Source: an uncultured Acidobacteriaceae bacterium (GTDB lineage: Bacteria > Acidobacteriota > Terriglobia > Terriglobales > Acidobacteriaceae). From it: a DNA stretch of 64,000 bases. The stretch's first letter is position 1. The number at the start of each line of letters is the position of its first letter. The stretch is taken from the NCBI GenBank assembly GCA_937879855.1, contig CALFMO010000008.1:186001-250000 (forward strand), in the 5' to 3' direction. The notes under the pieces are model-generated. The model saw only the letters and a program-made list of their open reading frames with translations, was not told the DNA's origin and did not search any database. Below are positions 7,672 through 16,178 of this stretch, piece after piece. Made by a program: the position numbers and the translations under genes.

Positions 7672-9696
7672 ATGATTCAGTTCGAACGCGAGGCGTGGAG
7701 TGATCTGGAAGTTGCTCTTCGCCGGGAGTGGCTGGAAACCAATGGGCTCGGCGGTTTTGCTTCGTCCACAATCGTTGGTTTGAACAGCCGCCGCTACCAC
7801 GGGCTTCTGGTGGCCGCCACCAAACCACCTGTCGGCCGATTGGTCCTCCTCTCCAAGCTCGAAGAAACGCTGTGGATCGATGGGAAGCGTTTCGATCTAT
7901 CCGCCAACCGCTATCCAGGTGTTATTTACCCGCGGGGATTTCACCATCTCAAAAAGTTTCGCCTCGACCCGTTTCCAGTGTTTACCTATGAAGTAGAAGG
8001 CATCGAGATGGAGAAGTCCGTGTTCATGATTCACGGCGAGAACAGCGCAGTGATTCATTATGAACTGAGGAAGAACAATCGTCCGGAGGTACCGAAGCAC
8101 CTGCGGCTGGAAATTCGTCCTTTGATTGCATTCCGCGACTATCACGGCACGACCCACGAAAACGGCGCCATTAACCCGGCGGTGCAAGAAAGCTGCGGAT
8201 TGGCCAGTGTAACTCCTTATCGCGGATTGCCGAGCCTGCACCTAGCGCACAACGCCATCGAGCTACGGAAAACGGGCGATTGGTATCGCAACTTTGAATA
8301 TGACGCTGAGCGCGAACGCGGGCTCGATTGTTCCGAAGATCTCTTCAACCCCTTTTCTGTGTGTTTCGATCTGCGCTTGCGCCGTCAGGCATCGATCATC
8401 GCCTCCACAGAGCAACGTGATGTTACTCAAGCGGTCGAATACAGACGTGCGGAAATCACACGTCGCCGAAAGGCGCTCGTGGCATCCCCCATTGAGGATG
8501 ATTTTGCCCGAAGCCTCGTCGCTGCTTCAGACCAATACCTGGTTTCGCGTGGCGATGAGAAAACGGTCATCGCGGGCTACCACTGGTTCGGCGACTGGGG
8601 TCGCGACACCATGATCGCCCTGCCAGGCCTCACGCTACCGACCGGCAAGTATGAGGTCGCGCGTAGTATCCTGCGCACCTTCGCAAAGCACGTGGATCAG
8701 GGCATGTTGCCGAATCGTTTTCCGGACGCGGGCGAAACACCGGAATACAACACGGTCGACGCCGCTCTCTGGTTTTTCGAGGCGGCTCGCGCGTACCTTG
8801 CGTACACGAGCGATTTGGAGTTCGTCCGCGATGAACTCTATCCCAGGTTTGCTGACATCATCTCTTGGCACGCTCGCGGGACGCGCTACGGAATCAGAGT
8901 GGATCCCAGCGGCTTGCTGGCTTCCGGCGAACCGGGAGTCCAACTTACGTGGATGGACGCCAAAGTTGGCGACTGGGTGGTAACACCGCGCTGGGGCAAG
9001 CCTGTTGAAATCCAGGCTCTCTGGTACAACGCGCTGTGCATCATGGAAGACCTGGCCAGCAGGTTCGAGGACGAGGCCGCGCGAAAGCGCTATCGCCACA
9101 TGGCCGCAGTCGCGCGGTGGAGTTTCAACCGGCTCTTTTGGAACGAAAAGCTCGGTTGCTTGTACGACGTAGTAAACGGGGGTCCGTCCGATCCATCCAT
9201 TCGCCCCAACCAGATCTTCGCCGTGAGCCTCCCTCACAGCATGTTGCCCCGCGACCGCGCCAGAAGCGTGGTGGAGAAAGTTGAAGAACACCTGCTGACC
9301 CCTTTCGGACTTCGCAGTCTCGCACCAAGCGACCCGCAATACCACGGAAGCTACACCGGCGGCCCTCTAGATCGCGACGGAGCTTATCACCGGGGAACTG
9401 TTTGGTCGTGGCTGCTGGGACCGTTCATTACCGCGTATATAAAGGTGAATGGAGGAAGCGAGGAGGCCAGGCGCCAAGCGCAAGTCTGGTTGTCTCCTCT
9501 CGAGTCGCACCTCGCGGAAGCGGGATTGGGTCATATCTCGGAGATCTTCGAGGGTGATGCGCCTCATCGCCCATGCGGATGTATTGCTCAGGCTTGGAGC
9601 GTGGCTGAGATTCTACGGGTCTACTTCGAAGATGTAAGGGATTTGCGTCCGAACTGCGACCAAGTGGCCGCCCAACCCAGACCAAGAACTGGCTAA
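7672..9696 (+). CDS. Glycogen debranching enzyme / amylo-alpha-1,6-glucosidase (GH133 type)
   Basis: 674 residues. The N-terminal domain (about 16-230) begins REWLETNGLGGFASSTIVGL, with RRYHGLL shortly after, the hallmark of the bacterial debranching-enzyme N domain. The C-terminal (alpha/alpha)6 barrel contains GYHWFGDWGRDTMIALPGL near residue 302, which carries catalytic acids, and HRGTVWSWLLGPFI near 570. The family hydrolyses alpha-1,6 branch linkages in glycogen-like polymers in the cytoplasm. A closely similar paralogue lies on the other strand at 61326-63380 but is broken by a stop codon, so this copy is the only intact one seen here. It has no operon partner. Confidence 0.9.
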   Translation: MIQFEREAWSDLEVALRREWLETNGLGGFASSTIVGLNSRRYHGLLVAATKPPVGRLVLLSKLEETLWIDGKRFDLSANRYPGVIYPRGFHHLKKFRLDPFPVFTYEVEGIEMEKSVFMIHGENSAVIHYELRKNNRPEVPKHLRLEIRPLIAFRDYHGTTHENGAINPAVQESCGLASVTPYRGLPSLHLAHNAIELRKTGDWYRNFEYDAERERGLDCSEDLFNPFSVCFDLRLRRQASIIASTEQRDVTQAVEYRRAEITRRRKALVASPIEDDFARSLVAASDQYLVSRGDEKTVIAGYHWFGDWGRDTMIALPGLTLPTGKYEVARSILRTFAKHVDQGMLPNRFPDAGETPEYNTVDAALWFFEAARAYLAYTSDLEFVRDELYPRFADIISWHARGTRYGIRVDPSGLLASGEPGVQLTWMDAKVGDWVVTPRWGKPVEIQALWYNALCIMEDLASRFEDEAARKRYRHMAAVARWSFNRLFWNEKLGCLYDVVNGGPSDPSIRPNQIFAVSLPHSMLPRDRARSVVEKVEEHLLTPFGLRSLAPSDPQYHGSYTGGPLDRDGAYHRGTVWSWLLGPFITAYIKVNGGSEEARRQAQVWLSPLESHLAEAGLGHISEIFEGDAPHRPCGCIAQAWSVAEILRVYFEDVRDLRPNCDQVAAQPRPRTG

Positions 9697-9897
9697 TCGG
9701 TTTCGGGCTTCCTCCTTCGGAGGATATTTACAAATTTACAGGCGCGGCCTTTTAAGGCAGCAACAGTCGTTTTCCATACGCGGACGGCTATTTGGCGTTC
9801 TGTAGGAATAATGGAAAAGATGCCACGCTTCCTCGAGCCACAAGTCATCGACTAGCGGCTCCAGAGACCCTGGTGGCTAGGAACTAGTAACTACCTT
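9697..9897. other. Convergent intergenic region with two short hairpins
   Basis: No gene is seen between the debranching enzyme (+) and the di-heme protein (-). CCTCC-TTC-GGAGG at about 9711-9723 and GCCTT-TT-AAGGC at about 9746-9757 could act as weak terminators, but neither has a good T-tract. Confidence 0.4.
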
Positions 9898-11187
9898 TCA
9901 TAGCGAGTTCAAGAACGTAATCAAGGCGTTCCTATCCTCAGGGCTCAATTCCTTAAAGCGTTGTGCAGCACCGTGTGCTTCGACATCGTGACGCGAGATA
10001 GCATTGTCAAGAGATAATGACTTCAGGTCATGCATGAAACGGGCTTTTGTGCGCAAACCCCAAAGTGGCACGGTTCGTAGTTTGTTTGCCGTGTCTTGCG
10101 GTCCAACCTGGACAATGCCATCTCCGGTTCCGATGTCATGTAACAAAAAGTCGCCAAAAGGATGAATTACTTTATCCCCTAGAGCCTCTGGAACCGTAAA
10201 CATACCACCATCGATAACCGTCCCTGCAGGGGCCGTCGTTATGGATTCCACGTGGCAAACACTGCAACCGACCCGCCGGAAAAGCTCTTCACCTTTCAAG
10301 GCTGCGGGCGTCATAGCGAGAACTGTGTCGCGCGGTGGAACCATTGTGCCGCGTATGAACTGAGCAAAGTGGTCGATGTCAGCCAAGCCAAGGTTGTCCG
10401 GTTGATCTTCCGGGTCTGTCGTGGTCTTGAGCACTGTCGTAACGTCCTTGGGGCGCAGCCGGTTAGTGATGCCCATCTCGTTGAGATAGGCGTCGGCAAT
10501 AAAGGAGAGCAAGCTGCTGTGCTGGTCCTTCCAGCCGAAGCGTCCGACACGAGTCTGTCCAGGGGCCTCGAAGATCGGAGCCTGCACCACTTCCCCATGA
10601 ACCTTACCGTCGGTCAGTTCGGGTTGTTTCTCGGCGATTGCAATCAGAGTCCCATCCCCTATGGCTTCTACAAATCCATCGCCCAGCGTGTTGAGGGCAG
10701 CGCGTAACGTGCGGATGTTTTCGGTCGCAGGTATGTGCTCTTGGGCCTCCGGACCGATAGCGCGATCATTCACAATGGACCTGCCGGTAATCGTGTCTTT
10801 TCCGTCGTTGATGGAGATTGTCGGGTTGACAAAATTGCCATTTGCATCATTGTGACCCACCCGAAGCTCTGTGGTCTGGCTGGCGGATCCACTATTTGGA
10901 TTCTGATGGCAAGAGACGCAGCTGGTGGCGTTGTACACAGGTCCAAGCCCATCCGCGACTGCCTTGTTTTCCTCATAGACCTGCTGATCCTGAGCAAAAG
11001 TGTCTCCGGGTGGCTCAACGATTCCGTTGCTGATGCTTTGTGCACTATTGAAGCTGGGAGTGTTAAAACCGGCGGGCGCTTCAGTTGCTGACTTCGCTGC
11101 GACTCTGGCGAGTCCCGTACCTAAAGCGGCCACTACCGCGAAAAGGCAAGAACAAAGGAGAACCTTCCTCCAATGGGGCATGAGCAT
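9898..11187 (-). CDS. Di-heme c-type oxidoreductase (DUF1111/DHOR family)
   Basis: 429 residues. ATG 11187 is chosen because GGAGGA lies 7 nt upstream; an in-frame ATG at 11208 has no ribosome site. A signal segment (VLLCSCLFAVVAALGTGLA) exports the protein to the periplasm. Two heme-binding motifs are present: CVSCH at about 90-94 and CSVCH at about 308-312. The C-terminal LWGLRTKARFMHDLKS with HDVEAHGAAQRFKELSPEDR is typical of the di-heme oxidoreductase family related to MauG/cytochrome c peroxidase-like proteins. It probably takes part in periplasmic electron transfer or peroxide or thiol chemistry; the substrate is unknown. It has its own ECF-type site at 11319-11346. Confidence 0.8.
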   Translation of the reverse strand: MLMPHWRKVLLCSCLFAVVAALGTGLARVAAKSATEAPAGFNTPSFNSAQSISNGIVEPPGDTFAQDQQVYEENKAVADGLGPVYNATSCVSCHQNPNSGSASQTTELRVGHNDANGNFVNPTISINDGKDTITGRSIVNDRAIGPEAQEHIPATENIRTLRAALNTLGDGFVEAIGDGTLIAIAEKQPELTDGKVHGEVVQAPIFEAPGQTRVGRFGWKDQHSSLLSFIADAYLNEMGITNRLRPKDVTTVLKTTTDPEDQPDNLGLADIDHFAQFIRGTMVPPRDTVLAMTPAALKGEELFRRVGCSVCHVESITTAPAGTVIDGGMFTVPEALGDKVIHPFGDFLLHDIGTGDGIVQVGPQDTANKLRTVPLWGLRTKARFMHDLKSLSLDNAISRHDVEAHGAAQRFKELSPEDRNALITFLNSL

Positions 11188-11568
11188 GAGCGTTCCTCCA
11201 TAAGACACAGTTGCGTATCTAGGTGTAAGACGTGAGCTGGCTGATTTGTTGACCTCAATTCCTCAAACCGAGGACCGATCGAGAACTGCAGCTTGAAGTC
11301 AGGAAGTCCTGTAATTATCCAAACTGGGTTGGCCAGGGATTATTCCACCGCGGCGAAAAAAAACTGAGAAAACGAAAGAGTGTTAGCCCCGGCTAACCAG
11401 CAAGGGCCAACTCTCAGCAGGAGGATTGGAATTTGCAGTGAAGCTGCCGAGGCACAGTGGCAGTCGATATTCTGACGGCCACTCGGCAACTGTCTTGTGC
11501 CGCTTAGATCGCATTTAGAGATCAAGTCCTGAAGAACGGTACAGGCATCAGGATTACTGTCGCCCACT
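11188..11568. other. Intergenic region with ECF-type site K and a palindrome
   Basis: No gene is supported in this stretch. It contains site K (11319-11346, minus strand) and a perfect 7-bp inverted repeat, GTTAGCC-CC-GGCTAAC, at 11382-11397. The palindrome lies downstream of the anti-sigma gene but its T-rich stretch is about 20 nt away, so it is a poor terminator. Confidence 0.4.
11319..11346 (-). promoter_or_regulatory. ECF-type promoter (site K) for the di-heme gene
   Basis: On the minus strand, GGAATAAT (11346 down to 11339), a 14-nt spacer, and GTTTGG (11324 down to 11319). It lies about 130 nt ahead of the di-heme start at 11187. The -10 box is weaker than the GTTATC of other copies. 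Confidence 0.5.
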
Positions 11569-12315
11569 CTATGACGCAGTTTTAAACAGTCTTGCGAGAC
11601 CATCGATGTCCGCAGCACTCGCGTCCCCGATCACGAAATAGCGAAGTCCGCCCTGACTCCATGTTTCCATGTTGAACGACAATTTCGCCGGCTTAGGGGA
11701 GCTATCAGTCAACCTGGCTGGCAAGGACCGTTCCTGGAATACGAAAACGGAAATATGGTGTTTCCGCGCGTCGTAAATGAGATGCGCACCCGGCGTTTGC
11801 TCAAGATAGGTCATCCTCCCGCCCAGCAGAGAAAATTCGCTATTCTGGAGTTCCGGCAGATTGAAGGCAAAGGGAATCTTCCCTTGGAACCAGGGTTTCA
11901 CCGTGTGCCGATCTGTGGAGATCACATCGACCGGCGACGAGCTGGCTAGTGTCGCCACGTGCAAGTCTGCAATCTCGCTGAATACCTGGTCTGTGCCGGA
12001 GCGGTTGCCCATATAGGTTGTCAGGGTTCCGACCAGGAGAACGACGGCTGCCGCAGCCGCTGGCATCCATCGCAGCCGGAAACTGCGGTGTGCTTTGGGG
12101 GCCATATTTCGCTGCATCCGTTTCCGGAACTCAGCGCTGGGAGTGAACCGTTTTCCTGCCAGGTGAATTGCGCGCTTGAACTGCACGCGTGAAAGGGCAT
12201 CGGCGGAGCAGGAGGGGCAATTACGCACATGAGCGTCGAAAGTTCGCATCTCCTCGTGTGGAAGCTCTCCGTCAAGGTAGGTGTCGAGTCTTTCCTTCCG
12301 CGTTTCACAGACCAT
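11569..12315 (-). CDS. Anti-sigma factor with zinc-finger (ZAS) domain
   Basis: 248 residues from ATG 12315. The N-terminal zinc-binding anti-sigma domain shows Cys3, then His29-x3-Cys33-x2-Cys36 (AHVRNCPSC). A single membrane helix follows at about 82-100 (PAAAAAVVLLVGTLTTY), then a roughly 150-residue periplasmic sensor part with no family I recognise. The start overlaps the 3' end of the sigma gene by 11 nt, so translation is coupled and this is the cognate anti-sigma factor. It should hold the sigma at the membrane until an envelope or redox signal is sensed. Confidence 0.85.
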   Translation of the reverse strand: MVCETRKERLDTYLDGELPHEEMRTFDAHVRNCPSCSADALSRVQFKRAIHLAGKRFTPSAEFRKRMQRNMAPKAHRSFRLRWMPAAAAAVVLLVGTLTTYMGNRSGTDQVFSEIADLHVATLASSSPVDVISTDRHTVKPWFQGKIPFAFNLPELQNSEFSLLGGRMTYLEQTPGAHLIYDARKHHISVFVFQERSLPARLTDSSPKPAKLSFNMETWSQGGLRYFVIGDASAADIDGLARLFKTAS

Positions 12316-12889
12316 GGTTCGTCCCCCTAGCAATGCGTGGTGCTGCTTCTTGTTGCGGATGTGGCCGCAATTGATTCCGTAAAGTCTGCCTGGCACGCGA
12401 TAAACGCGACATTACGGTTCCGATAGGAACCGCGAGCGTCTCGGAAATCTCTTGATACGACATCTCCTCTACCTCACATAAAAGAAGAATCTCTCGGAAA
12501 TGCACCGGGAGTTCATCGATCGCCTTCTGCAGCAATTCGTGGCTCGATCGCGCCAATAGCAGCGTCTCCGGCGTGTCGCGCTCAATGGCAGCTTCCGGTC
12601 CGTCTTCCTCCTCATCGAAATCGAGAGGTACGGTCATTGTGACTTTCAGGCCCTTGCGAGAGGTCAGGAAAGTGTTGCGCAAGATGCGATAGATCCAAGC
12701 CCTGAAATTAGTACCCAATTGAAAGGACGAGAACCCTTTCAATGCCTTAACGTAGGTTTCCTGAACCAAGTCTTCGGCTTCGTCGCGATTCTGCGTGAGC
12801 CAATGAGCGAAGTTGTAAAGCTGATCGAAGAGAGGCGTGGCCAGTTCTTCGAACGAGTCGAGTTGGAGATTCGCTCCTGACAGGTCCAC
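12305..12889 (-). CDS. ECF RNA polymerase sigma factor
   Basis: 194 residues. Region 2 is at about 20-85 (DLVQETYVKALKGF and NFRAWIYRILRNTFL, which contact the -10 element) and region 4 at about 125-175 (ELPVHFREILLLCEVEEMSYQEI followed by GTVMSRLSRARQTLR, the -35 binding helix-turn-helix). An acidic linker (DEEEDGPEAAIERD) lies between them. The gene overlaps the anti-sigma gene. It has an ECF-type promoter (site D) whose -10 box ends only 5 nt before the ATG, so the message is predicted to be leaderless or nearly so. This makes it the best candidate for the sigma that reads the repeated GGAATAAA promoters. A decayed paralogue lies at 196-532. Confidence 0.9.
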   Translation of the reverse strand: MDLSGANLQLDSFEELATPLFDQLYNFAHWLTQNRDEAEDLVQETYVKALKGFSSFQLGTNFRAWIYRILRNTFLTSRKGLKVTMTVPLDFDEEEDGPEAAIERDTPETLLLARSSHELLQKAIDELPVHFREILLLCEVEEMSYQEISETLAVPIGTVMSRLSRARQTLRNQLRPHPQQEAAPRIARGTNHGL

Positions 12890-12894
12890 ATAAT

Positions 12895-12922
12895 AAGAAC
12901 TTCAGGGTCTTGGATTTATTCC
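12895..12922 (-). promoter_or_regulatory. ECF-type promoter (site D) of the sigma/anti-sigma operon
   Basis: On the minus strand, GGAATAAA (12922-12915), a 14-nt spacer, and GTTCTT (12900-12895). The sigma ATG is at 12889, so the expected transcription start coincides with the start codon. Its presence before the sigma gene itself is the usual sign of autoregulation. Confidence 0.65.
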
Positions 12923-13122
12923 CTCAAAACGACGAATGTTGAGGACAACTAAGGGGCAGGCTAGGCTTTGGCGTGACAAACGCCGCAATCACGCCGACCG
13001 CTTCTCATGAACGTCCCAAATAATCCCCATCACCTGTGAAAACTAGCTTTCTCCTCAAATATTCCATTGAGAGGAATCAATTCGTCGTCCGGCTGGACGA
13101 TTGGACAATTTGCGATCCAAGC

Positions 13123-13150
13123 GGAATAAAGCGTCAAAAAGTCCGTTATC
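13123..13150 (+). promoter_or_regulatory. ECF-type promoter (site E)
   Basis: GGAATAAA at 13123-13130, a 14-nt spacer, and GTTATC at 13145-13150. It serves the DUF2231 gene. It rules out translation starts at 13101 and 13152 and supports 13224. Confidence 0.7.
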
Positions 13151-13223
13151 CATGGTGACACTCATTTCACAGGAGTCGGACCGTGAACTACAGGAGAAGC
13201 AGATCCTTAGGACGGGTAGGGCG

Positions 13224-13673
13224 ATGGTAAATCCTTTCGATCTAAAGACCGTGCTCTTGGCGAAGCACGCACAACATGTGGTGCTGATCCACTTTCCAAT
13301 CGCCCTGTTTATTACGGCAGTGGCCTTTGACGTCGTAGAACAATGGACGAAACAACGCGGCTTGGCGGCGGCCGCGTACTACAACTTGCTGGCAGCGGCG
13401 ATTTCGACCCTCCCGGTTCTCGCCACTGGGCTACTTGCGTGGAAATTCCAACTTGAGGGGCAGAAACTAAAGGGCATGCTATTGCTGCACCTGGTTTTGG
13501 CGTTTGTTTCAACGCTGATGATCTGGCTGGTGTGGTGGGTGCATTTCCGCGCGCGACGACGGTCAGTGTACCCGCCAAGTTACCGTTTGGCCGTTGAATT
13601 TCTGGCGGTCGGTCTAGTGGCCTTGACGGGGCACTTGGGCGGTTTCTTGAGCGGGGTGAATCTCCCGGTTTAA
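13224..13673 (+). CDS. DUF2231-family membrane protein
   Basis: 149 residues from ATG 13224. Four hydrophobic helices are visible, with HFPIALFITAVAFDVVEQW at the start, then YYNLLAAAISTLPVLATGLLAW, LLHLVLAFVSTLMIWLVWW and FLAVGLVALTGHLGGFL. The conserved His near each helix start (HFPIAL, LLHLV, TGHLGG) is typical of DUF2231 and could ligate heme, though function is unproven. The start was chosen over in-frame ATG 13152 because that codon lies inside the promoter zone of site E. Monocistronic by spacing. Confidence 0.75.
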   Translation: MVNPFDLKTVLLAKHAQHVVLIHFPIALFITAVAFDVVEQWTKQRGLAAAAYYNLLAAAISTLPVLATGLLAWKFQLEGQKLKGMLLLHLVLAFVSTLMIWLVWWVHFRARRRSVYPPSYRLAVEFLAVGLVALTGHLGGFLSGVNLPV

Positions 13674-13750
13674 GGTGCTCCGACGAGATCCAACTCAGGA
13701 ATACATACAAGGACAGGGAAACGCATTGGGGCAATAGCAAAGAGTCATCT

Positions 13751-13963
13751 ATGCCAGTAGATACAGAAGGTACATCGCGGAAATCCCCGACACCCACGGG
13801 CGAGGTCGAACTGGTGAAATTCTTTGCGCAAAGGCGTGCTTGCGACGACCAGGATCATGAAATAGCGTGTTCCGACGCCAGGGCATTCGTGCGGGCAGTG
13901 AGGAATGCGTTGCGCACGGTGATGCCGCTGTGGCTAGCGCTCGCCTGGTGGCTGGCAAGGTGA
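13751..13963 (+). CDS. Possible small membrane-anchored protein
   Basis: A 70-residue frame from ATG 13751. The first 50 residues are polar, and the end (ALRTVMPLWLALAWWLAR) is a plausible C-terminal membrane helix. The ribosome site (AAAGAG) is weak. I do not recognise a family. The tail-anchored layout is the only argument for a gene. Confidence 0.35.
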   Translation: MPVDTEGTSRKSPTPTGEVELVKFFAQRRACDDQDHEIACSDARAFVRAVRNALRTVMPLWLALAWWLAR

Positions 13964-14550
13964 CGGAAGCGGAGTTCCCAGCTTCGGTAACTTCTTAATA
14001 CTCCACCGTGTGTACGCACTTGTAACCGGAAACGAAAATGTTATCCAGGCTTCTTCTAGCGGCGGAAACTCTAAAGCTAATATTCCTAGCAGTTCTGCGT
14101 GTAGCTCTCTGGCGGCGTAAGAAGCTCAGGATCTATCAACACCTACAGCCGTCAACACCTCAAGCCGGCCCAAAGATACAACATGAACGACCGAAGAACC
14201 ACTCGCCAAAAGCCCACGCAGCGTTTACTTCTCGCAGACAAATCGAGGACCACGCACGATCAACCGACGACTGGTCCGAAAGAAACCGGGAATAAGTGCA
14301 TCGCCCACCAACACAGGCGGACGCGACGGGCGCGGGAACGCCCGTCTCGTCGAATTCGCTCAACGCAGGTCCGAACCCGCCCTTGACGACAACACGAAGC
14401 CAGATCTGAATTATGTTCCCTCTCTCGGAGGCCATCCCCTCCCGTGGGCATCGCCACCGTTGTATTCCCCTGTCAGTCTTTCGGCTGGAGAAATCGGCAA
14501 TGTTGTCCGGGCAACCGCAAAAGTTTCTGAACACCCCTTCATTTTTGCTG
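13964..14550. other. Intergenic stretch without a supported gene
   Basis: Several short open frames exist, but none has a convincing ribosome site or recognisable motif. The region ends at ECF-type site F. Confidence 0.4.
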
Positions 14551-14578
14551 GGAATAAAACCAGCTCACATCAGTTATC
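14551..14578 (+). promoter_or_regulatory. ECF-type promoter (site F) of the phosphoesterase-cupredoxin-sigma unit
   Basis: GGAATAAA at 14551-14558, a 14-nt spacer, and GTTATC at 14573-14578, 32 nt upstream of ATG 14611. It excludes the longer open frame from 14413 as the true start. Confidence 0.75.
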
Positions 14579-14610
14579 AACTTAGAACGTACAAAAACAA
14601 CGGAGGCCAG

Positions 14611-15633
14611 ATGACGGACAAGAAAAAAGATCTTATCGATCAGAAATTGCAAGACCTCAATAACGACGGGGTTGATCGTCGTGGATTCCTCAAGTGCATG
14701 GCATGGGCCGGTACGGGCCTGGTCTGGACTATGAGCGGCGGTATTCCATCGTCCCGGGCGTTTGCCAAGACCGCACATCGAAGTGGTGGCAATGGCGGCG
14801 ATTTCACCTTTGTGCAGATTAGCGACAGTCATATCGGTTTTAACAAACCGGCCAACCCAGACGTCACCGCTACCCTGCAGGTTGCGATCAACAAGATCAA
14901 CGCGATGCCCCACAAGCCGGATTTCATCATTCACACCGGTGATCTGAGTCAGCTCTCGAAGCCGAGTGAGTTCGACACGCTGGACCAGGCGTTAAAAGCG
15001 GCGTCCGCGAAACAAATCTACTTTGTGCCAGGCGAGCACGACATGCTGAGCGACAACGGCGAGCAATATCTCCAACGCTATGGGAAAGGCACAAAAGGCA
15101 GTGGCTGGTACAGCTTCGATCAGAAGGGCGTCCACTTTGTGGGGCTCGTGAACGTCGCCAATCTCAAGGCCGGCGGCATGGGGTCACTCGGTCACGAACA
15201 GTTGGAGTGGTTGGAGGACGATCTCAAGGGCCGTTCTGCCAGCACTCCGATTGTGCTCTTTGCACACATTCCACTGTGGACCATCTATCCCGAGTGGGGT
15301 TGGGGAACCGACGACAGTGTACAAGCCTTGTCTTACGTCAAGCGCTTCGGTTCCGTGACGGTGTTGAACGGCCACATCCACCAGATCATGCAGAAGATCG
15401 AAGGGAAAGTTTCGTTCCATACGGCGATGTCGACCGCCTTTCCTCAACCCGCGCCGGGAACTGCTCCCTCAGCTGGACCCATGAAGGTTCCAGCCGACCA
15501 GTTGCAACGAGTGTTGGGAATCACGGACGTGAACTATCTGGTTAGTGGACGTAGCCTTGCGGTTGTCGATTCGCCACTTGCCGACTCGGCGTCTGCGGCT
15601 TCAGGAAGTGGCAGCGGATCCGGGGGCCGTTAA
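14611..15633 (+). CDS. Tat-exported calcineurin-like metallophosphoesterase
   Basis: 340 residues from ATG 14611 (ACGGAGG 6 nt upstream). A twin-arginine signal, DRRGFLKCMAWAGTG, is near residues 22-36. The metal-binding signature of the family follows: QISDSHIGF (D-x-H), IHTGDLSQ (GD), VPGEHDM (replacing the usual GNHD), LFAHIPLW and LNGHIHQ. It should be a periplasmic phosphoesterase folded before export; the substrate is unknown. The C-terminus is a low-complexity Ser/Gly tail. It heads a unit with the cupredoxin (87 nt later) and a sigma factor, all behind ECF-type site F. Confidence 0.85.
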   Translation: MTDKKKDLIDQKLQDLNNDGVDRRGFLKCMAWAGTGLVWTMSGGIPSSRAFAKTAHRSGGNGGDFTFVQISDSHIGFNKPANPDVTATLQVAINKINAMPHKPDFIIHTGDLSQLSKPSEFDTLDQALKAASAKQIYFVPGEHDMLSDNGEQYLQRYGKGTKGSGWYSFDQKGVHFVGLVNVANLKAGGMGSLGHEQLEWLEDDLKGRSASTPIVLFAHIPLWTIYPEWGWGTDDSVQALSYVKRFGSVTVLNGHIHQIMQKIEGKVSFHTAMSTAFPQPAPGTAPSAGPMKVPADQLQRVLGITDVNYLVSGRSLAVVDSPLADSASAASGSGSGSGGR

Positions 15634-15719
15634 CTCAAGTCTTGCGTGGACGGTCAACGATTAGTCCCTGACCAATGAGAATCAAGGAAGAAAATCAAAC
15701 TGTTAAAGGAAACAGAACA

Positions 15720-16079
15720 ATGAAACGGAACAGTGTCTGGGTTGCAAGTTTCACAGCTGCGGTAATCATTGCGATCGTACTGCTAATCGCGGGATCACCG
15801 ACCGTCTCGGCCAATGACCAACCCTCCGCGGCAAACGCGGCTGTAAACATCGACAATTTCGTGTTTGGCCCGCAAACGATTACAGTGCCCGTCGGAGCGA
15901 CAGTCACGTGGACAAACAAAGACGACATTCCCCATACCTCAGTCAGCACAGATGGTGTGTTTAAGTCCAAAGTGCTGGATACGGATGAGAAGTTTTCCTA
16001 CACGTTTACCAAGGCGGGAACCTATCCCTATTACTGCACAATCCACCCGAAAATGACCGGCAAAGTCGTGGTGCAGTGA
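15720..16079 (+). CDS. Plastocyanin/amicyanin-like type 1 copper protein
   Basis: 119 residues from ATG 15720 (AAAGGA 9 nt upstream; the earlier ATG 15675 lacks a ribosome site). A signal peptide (VIIAIVLLIAGSPTVSA) is followed by one cupredoxin domain. The type 1 copper ligands are in place: His72 (IPHTS), Cys106, His109 and Met112 (CTIHPKM). The protein should be a periplasmic one-electron carrier. It lies between the phosphoesterase and the sigma factor. A truncated relative survives at 1501-1572. Confidence 0.85.
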   Translation: MKRNSVWVASFTAAVIIAIVLLIAGSPTVSANDQPSAANAAVNIDNFVFGPQTITVPVGATVTWTNKDDIPHTSVSTDGVFKSKVLDTDEKFSYTFTKAGTYPYYCTIHPKMTGKVVVQ

Positions 16080-16178
16080 GATCAGACGTCTAACTGGTGC
16101 GCAAGGAGACGGCCCCCTGCTCGCAGCCACATCGGTTGCGCAGCAAAAGGGTCGTTCTCCGAAGCGCCGTGAACGACA

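Noticed and set aside
8635..9345. 236-codon minus-strand open frame inside the debranching gene
   Set aside because: Shadow of the intact GH133 gene.
11382..11397. GTTAGCC/GGCTAAC palindrome as a terminator of the anti-sigma gene
   Set aside because: T-rich stretch is about 20 nt from the stem; not a convincing intrinsic terminator.
14038..14295. 85-codon open frame between DUF2231 and phosphoesterase genes
   Set aside because: Hydrophobic start but then low-complexity polar sequence, no ribosome site, no motif.
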